Of a stretch of DNA of 42,987 nucleotides, positions 39,578-42,987 are shown in pieces (position 1 is the first letter of the stretch; every line of letters starts with the position of its first letter). The position numbers and the translations under genes were made by a program. Origin of the DNA: Acidimicrobiia bacterium. GTDB lineage: Bacteria; Actinomycetota; Acidimicrobiia; IMCC26256; JAMXLJ01. The stretch spans positions 1 to 42,987 of the forward strand of contig JAMXLJ010000044.1 of the NCBI GenBank assembly GCA_024281095.1, in the 5' to 3' direction. The notes beneath the pieces are model-generated. The model was given only the letters and a program-made list of their open reading frames with translations, was not told the DNA's origin and did no database searches.

Positions 39578-40657
39578 CTACGTGCCCGCGGTGACTTCCG
39601 TCGGGAGCTTGAGCTCCCCGGACTTGATCTTCGCGATCGTGTCGTCGGCCTGTTTCACGAGGTCGGGCTTGCGCCACTTCGGGCACAGCTCGAACCGCTG
39701 CACCTCGGGCACGTCGAGGTTGTACGCGCGTGTCGGCTTCGGAAGGTTGCCGTCGACGTAGTCCTTCACGGCAAGCTCGACCATCTTCGAGATGTCGGAG
39801 CGGTTGTTGCCGACGATGTTGTCGCCGCGGTCGCACCGGTCGACGACCGGGCTGAACAGCTTGACGTCTTTGCCCGACTCCTGCGCGGCCTGCTGGATGC
39901 CGACGAAGCCGGCGTCCACGAACCCGTAGAGCACGTCCGCGCCGGACGCGATCTGGGCCGACGCGGCCTGCTTCGCACCCGGCACGTCGGAGTACCCGCT
40001 GATGACGGTCTCGATGACCTGGATGCTCGGATCGATGGACTGTGCACCGCGCTTGAACCCTTCGAACGCGGTGCGCTCGATCGGGAACACCGGACCGGTG
40101 ACGTAGCCGAGCTTCTTCGTCTTCGTCAGCTTCGCGGCGATCTGGCCCATCGGATACGTCGGATAGCCGTAGATCGTCACGTAGCCGAACACGTTCGCCG
40201 ACGCCTCACCCGGCTTGTAGAAGCCCGACGGCACGATGAACGTCGTGTCGGCCATCTGGGCCGCGACCGGCAGCACGGAGCTCGCGATGGTGATGTCCGC
40301 GATGACGAGCTTGTTCCCGGTAGCGAGGTTGCGGATGGCGTCGCCGGCGGCCGCCTGGTCCCCCTCGAGGCTGTCGGCAACCGACAGCTTCACGCCGTAG
40401 GTCTTCGCCGCCGTCTGCGCACCTTCGTAGACGCTCTGGAAGTACGCCTGGTCGTTGCGCGGGCCGCCGATCGCGTTGCCGATCGTGAAGTCCTTGCCGT
40501 TCTTCGAGACCGTCGCGCTCGAACCGCCGCTGCTCTCCCTCGATCCACCCGAGCTCGATTTGCTGTCGGAGCCGCAGGCGGCCGCGACGAGCGCCAGGCA
40601 CACGACCGCCGCGATCGCCCACCCACGCTTGCGTTTCCTCACCCCGTGCATCTGCAC
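39578..40657 (-). CDS. BMP family substrate-binding lipoprotein
   Basis: The 359-residue lipoprotein has a basic N-terminus (RKRKRG), a hydrophobic core and a lipobox-like AAAC-G near residue 28, then a serine/glycine linker. The mature part is a BMP-type periplasmic-binding fold (DSLEGDQAAAGDAI, VFPIERTAFEGFKRGAQ, GADVLYGFVDAGFVGIQQAAQE). BMP proteins bind purine nucleosides or other heterocycles. GGAAGG 8 nt upstream favours GTG 40657 over ATG 40651. First gene of the importer operon, behind the strongest promoter of the island. The ligand is unknown. Confidence 0.92.
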   Translation of the reverse strand: MQMHGVRKRKRGWAIAAVVCLALVAAACGSDSKSSSGGSRESSGGSSATVSKNGKDFTIGNAIGGPRNDQAYFQSVYEGAQTAAKTYGVKLSVADSLEGDQAAAGDAIRNLATGNKLVIADITIASSVLPVAAQMADTTFIVPSGFYKPGEASANVFGYVTIYGYPTYPMGQIAAKLTKTKKLGYVTGPVFPIERTAFEGFKRGAQSIDPSIQVIETVISGYSDVPGAKQAASAQIASGADVLYGFVDAGFVGIQQAAQESGKDVKLFSPVVDRCDRGDNIVGNNRSDISKMVELAVKDYVDGNLPKPTRAYNLDVPEVQRFELCPKWRKPDLVKQADDTIAKIKSGELKLPTEVTAGT

Positions 40658-40680
40658 CGCGCTTGCCTTCCTTTCGTTAC

Positions 40681-40706
40681 GGTCTCCGTCGGAACCGATG
40701 GAGACC
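40681..40706. promoter_or_regulatory. Leader hairpin before the BMP gene
   Basis: GGTCTCC and GGAGACC form a perfect 7-bp stem, extended by an inner TCGG/CCGA pair. It is placed about 10 nt before the ribosome binding site, within a leader of about 175 nt. It could affect translation, but I recognise no riboswitch class. Confidence 0.4.
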
Positions 40707-40840
40707 GGTCTGCCGGCGTGTCGCTGTTCGGATGGATGCGGGGGGAGGAAGCCCGAATGCATGGCGATCGGGCACCACGTCGCGAGTACCCGATGGCGAC
40801 GTGTGACGTCAGGAACCACCGATCCGACGTGATTGGCGAT

Positions 40841-40870
40841 ATCGTATATAGTCACGCGATCGAGTGTCAA
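40841..40870 (-). promoter_or_regulatory. Promoter of the BMP importer operon (TTGACA-18-TACGAT)
   Basis: On the minus strand a consensus TTGACA (40870-40865) precedes TACGAT (40846-40841) by 18 nt. The -10 region GACTATATACGATATC is AT-rich and shares CTATATAC with the promoter of the FAH-family gene. Confidence 0.7.
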
Positions 40871-40922
40871 CAACGCTTGATGTCACCCACGCGTGCATCT
40901 GTCCCACGTCGTCGGGCGAGCG

Positions 40923-41969
40923 TCAGTTCCCGAGAGACGACGTCAGGTGCGCGACCGCAGCGGGATACGACAGCACGTCGGTGCTGTCGACGAACTGGTC
41001 CACGGACCCGGCGAAACCGAGACCACGAAGCGGCGTCGCGGCCATGCACGCGTCGACGAAGCGACACGAGCCGAGGACGACGTACGGGCGCGCGTAGAAG
41101 GGCCGAACGGTCGGTTCCATCGGCTCCGTCATTCCCAGCGCGTTGAAGCGAGCGGCAACGGCCTCGAACACTGTCGTCAACTGCCGCTCGCGCCCGCGCC
41201 AGTCGGCGGCCGCGAGCACGGCGCGCATGATGGGCACGAGCTCCGGGCCGCTGGAAAGACGCGCGAACGCCGTGCCGAGCCACTTGCTGTACGGGGCGTA
41301 CTCGCGCTCGATCAGGAAGCAGAGTCGCATCAGTTCGCGGACGAGCCGCGCCGCCACGATCGCGGACCCCAGCTCGTCGCCCACCTGACCGCACCGGCCG
41401 ACGAACGGCTCTTCCTGATCGAGGCGCCGCCACTGACAGCCGAGCGCGTACAACCACACGTCGTCCGGATACCAGCTCAACCGCTGCCGCGCCCGCGTGA
41501 GGTCGCCGGGCCCGTCCTCGAAGACCGCGCCGGCGGTCAGGGAACGGAGCCGTTGCGTAGGCGCCTGCAGCCAGTGTCGCGGCGTCATCGGCTCGCGGGG
41601 ATCGAAGCGGAGCAGGCCTCGGAAGAACCCGCCGACAGTCGTGAAAGCGACCTGGTGACGCACGGGCTCGTCGTCGCGGCGCGCGAACCTCGTCGGGTAG
41701 CCCCGAAATGTGTCAGGTAACGCGTCGTCGACCGCGCGCGTGAGCTCGGGTATCAGCGCGTCGTCGGTGTCGTCGTCGAGGAACACGTCGAGCCGGGGGC
41801 CCCAGCCATGGTCCGTCGACTGCTCCGTGTCGAACCCCACGACGTCCGAGCCGTCCCCGATCAGCGCGGCGGCGCGATCGGATGGTGCGACGTTCGAATC
41901 GAGGATCGGCGCAACGACCTCGAACCAGTAGTCGTGCGCGAGCTGGAGCCCCGGAACGAACGGAGGCAC
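40923..41969 (-). CDS. DUF4037 family protein (nucleotidyltransferase-like)
   Basis: The 348-residue protein matches DUF4037. An N-terminal nucleotidyltransferase-like core has GDGSDVVGFDTEQSTDHGWG (residues 38-57) and DVFLDD (61-66), and a long helical C-terminal part carries WLYALGCQWRRLDQEE and CRFVDACMAATPL. The GS...D-x-D layout suggests nucleotide transfer, perhaps to an antibiotic or a macromolecule, but this is unproven. GTG 41969 is set by TAGGCT 6 nt upstream. It lies upstream of the BMP promoter on the same strand and appears unrelated to the island. Confidence 0.82.
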   Translation of the reverse strand: MPPFVPGLQLAHDYWFEVVAPILDSNVAPSDRAAALIGDGSDVVGFDTEQSTDHGWGPRLDVFLDDDTDDALIPELTRAVDDALPDTFRGYPTRFARRDDEPVRHQVAFTTVGGFFRGLLRFDPREPMTPRHWLQAPTQRLRSLTAGAVFEDGPGDLTRARQRLSWYPDDVWLYALGCQWRRLDQEEPFVGRCGQVGDELGSAIVAARLVRELMRLCFLIEREYAPYSKWLGTAFARLSSGPELVPIMRAVLAAADWRGRERQLTTVFEAVAARFNALGMTEPMEPTVRPFYARPYVVLGSCRFVDACMAATPLRGLGFAGSVDQFVDSTDVLSYPAAVAHLTSSLGN

Positions 41970-41975
41970 GCGCCG

Positions 41976-41981
41976 AGCCTA
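41976..41981 (-). promoter_or_regulatory. -10 box (TAGGCT) of the DUF4037 gene
   Basis: On the minus strand TAGGCT ends 6 nt before GTG 41969, another case of the leaderless layout. Confidence 0.6.
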
Positions 41982-42249
41982 GAAAGCAGGCGCGCCTCCC
42001 GCCCGGGGATTTTCCGAGGAACGGCAGACGTGGCGGCCGGGACGGTCATCGCTGCCGCGGGTCTTCGAAACCGACGGAAACCGTCTTCTGGCCATTGTGG
42101 ATATATCTCCTGTAATGGGACGATTCGGAACGGCAGGGGCGCGGGTCCGGGAGCCGAGCGCGATTGCCGGCTCCTCGAGCCTGTTCCCGCCGCCCATGGA
42201 CGGACACCCGCACGTCGTGCGGCACGCAGACAGAGCCGGAGGCTCGACC

Positions 42250-42603
42250 GTGAAGATCGCTCGCACTCTCGGGCTCACGACGCTGGTCGTGGTCATGCTC
42301 GGCGCCTGCGTGCGACCTGGCACGAGCTCAGGCCCGCCGTTCGGCACCTCGTGCGAGGCCGCGTATGCGTATCTCGCGGCACACGCGGCACCCGGCTTCT
42401 CGTTCTTCTGCGGACCGCATTCCGCACTCGGCCACTACGGCTACACGTCGCTCGACCCGAAAGTCATACACATCGCATGCCCCGCACCCTTCGTCTACAT
42501 GAACGAGGCGTACAACTCCTGGCTGCCCGACTTCAACCGACCGATCGATCCGTACGGGCAAGGCACGCCCGCCGAGGACGCGTTTTGTAACAACTTCCGC
42601 TAG
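42250..42603 (+). CDS. Small lipoprotein of unknown function
   Basis: The 117-residue product has a basic N-terminus, a hydrophobic core and a clear lipobox (LGAC, cysteine near residue 20), so it should be anchored outside the membrane. The mature part has cysteines at four further places and aromatic, proline-rich segments (YMNEAYNSWLPDFN). I recognise no family. GGAGG 7 nt before GTG 42250 is a good ribosome binding site; longer starts to 42097 add sequence that would hide the signal peptide. An AT-rich patch (GGATATATCTCC, near 42098) upstream may belong to its promoter. Confidence 0.7.
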   Translation: MKIARTLGLTTLVVVMLGACVRPGTSSGPPFGTSCEAAYAYLAAHAAPGFSFFCGPHSALGHYGYTSLDPKVIHIACPAPFVYMNEAYNSWLPDFNRPIDPYGQGTPAEDAFCNNFR

Positions 42604-42684
42604 AGGGCCCGCGATCGTGCCGGTCGAGCCGGCGTCGGCCACGAGCGGGCGCGTCGATCGACAACGAGCGCACCGCCGGTCATC

Positions 42685-42987
42685 ATGCGCTGCATGCCCG
42701 CCCGCGCTCGTCGTGCGCTCGTCGGAATCAGCGTCTTCGCCGTGTTCATGGCGGGTTGCGGGAGTACGAACGGCTCGGCTCAACCTTCAACCGGCACGTT
42801 CGCGCTGCCGCCGGCCGGCAATTCGGTCGCGAGCCTCGAGGCAACTGCCCGCGCGTGGGCACGCGCGTTCCTGGTCGGATCGGTCGACGACATCCATGCG
42901 CTGCAGGGACCCGAGTGCAAGAACGACAGCGGTACGACGATCCCCGTCTCGACCGTGAACCTGTACGCCCGGGGACTGCGCGCGGCC
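42685..42987 (+). CDS. N-terminal part of a lipoprotein, cut by the window end
   Basis: An open frame of 101 codons runs off the window. It has an arginine-rich start, a hydrophobic core and a lipobox (MAGC-G, near residue 25), then a serine/threonine-rich linker and a helical stretch SLEATARAWARAFLVGSVDD. This last part resembles the start of NTF2-like or similar extracellular domains, but too little is visible to decide. ATG 42694 is an alternative start. It may form a pair with the lipoprotein 82 nt upstream. Confidence 0.6.
   Translation, partial: MRCMPARARRALVGISVFAVFMAGCGSTNGSAQPSTGTFALPPAGNSVASLEATARAWARAFLVGSVDDIHALQGPECKNDSGTTIPVSTVNLYARGLRAA

Noticed and set aside
40681-40840. Purine or related riboswitch in the BMP leader
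   Set aside because: A single hairpin is visible, but I cannot match conserved cores of any riboswitch class by eye. A covariance-model search of this leader would settle it.
22022-40870. Mobile element carrying the catabolic island
   Set aside because: No transposase, integrase, tRNA-borne attachment site or flanking repeat was seen. Horizontal origin remains possible but is not supported by visible boundaries.
37784-41146. A 1120-codon plus-strand open frame across the BMP importer genes
   Set aside because: It is antisense to four clear ABC importer genes, has low-complexity arginine/valine/aspartate composition, and shows no domain. Long empty frames are expected opposite GC-rich genes.

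Overview
The window is a GC-rich, gene-dense chromosomal segment from an actinobacterium. An uncultivated Acidimicrobiia-like lineage is my best guess, but that is an inference. The actinobacterial signs are the conserved helicase/secretion (Tad) neighbourhood, an actinobacterial CpaE-like protein, an LCP protein, GlnE, glutamine-dependent NadE, and many genes whose start codon lies 6-7 nt after a TANNCT -10 box with no ribosome binding site (probable leaderless mRNAs). I see no transposase, integrase, phage gene or CRISPR array.

Positions 1-9.7 kb: a lipoprotein/LCP gene pair, then the helicase/secretion neighbourhood. A DEAH-type helicase (+) converges on a tightly overlapped minus-strand operon: CpaE-like, TadA ATPase, TadB, TadC, a Flp/DUF4244 pilin-like peptide, TadE and a second TadE/G-like protein. 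A HAD-IB phosphatase is divergent from it. The gene set and order match the Rv3649...Rv3654c-Rv3661 region of mycobacteria. A 24-residue membrane micro-protein follows. Positions 10-22 kb are mostly housekeeping: a selenocysteine tRNA, an alpha/beta hydrolase, a sigma-70 factor, an ABM-fold protein, a two-gene ferritin-like operon behind a perfect 18-bp palindrome, an EamA exporter, NadE, GlnE, a DUF3500 protein and a GHKL ATPase.

Positions 22-40.9 kb are the accessory part: a catabolic island of about 18 kb. It holds two versions of one four-enzyme set (single-component FAD monooxygenase, imidazolonepropionase-type amidohydrolase, Rid-family protein, alpha/beta hydrolase). Around these lie a fumarylacetoacetate-hydrolase-family enzyme, an SDR, a HIT-like protein, an amidohydrolase-2 enzyme, an MFS transporter, a GntR/FCD regulator and a complete BMP-type ABC importer. 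Four AT-rich promoters, each near an island transcription unit, share TATAG/CTATA-like words and are candidate targets of the GntR regulator. One lies beside four tandem 14-bp repeats, each carrying a TTGACA hexamer. A plausible reading is an uptake and ring-opening pathway for a heterocyclic or aromatic, probably nitrogen-containing, compound. The substrate cannot be read from sequence.

Positions 40.9 kb to the end hold a DUF4037 nucleotidyltransferase-like gene, a small lipoprotein and a second lipoprotein cut off by the window edge.
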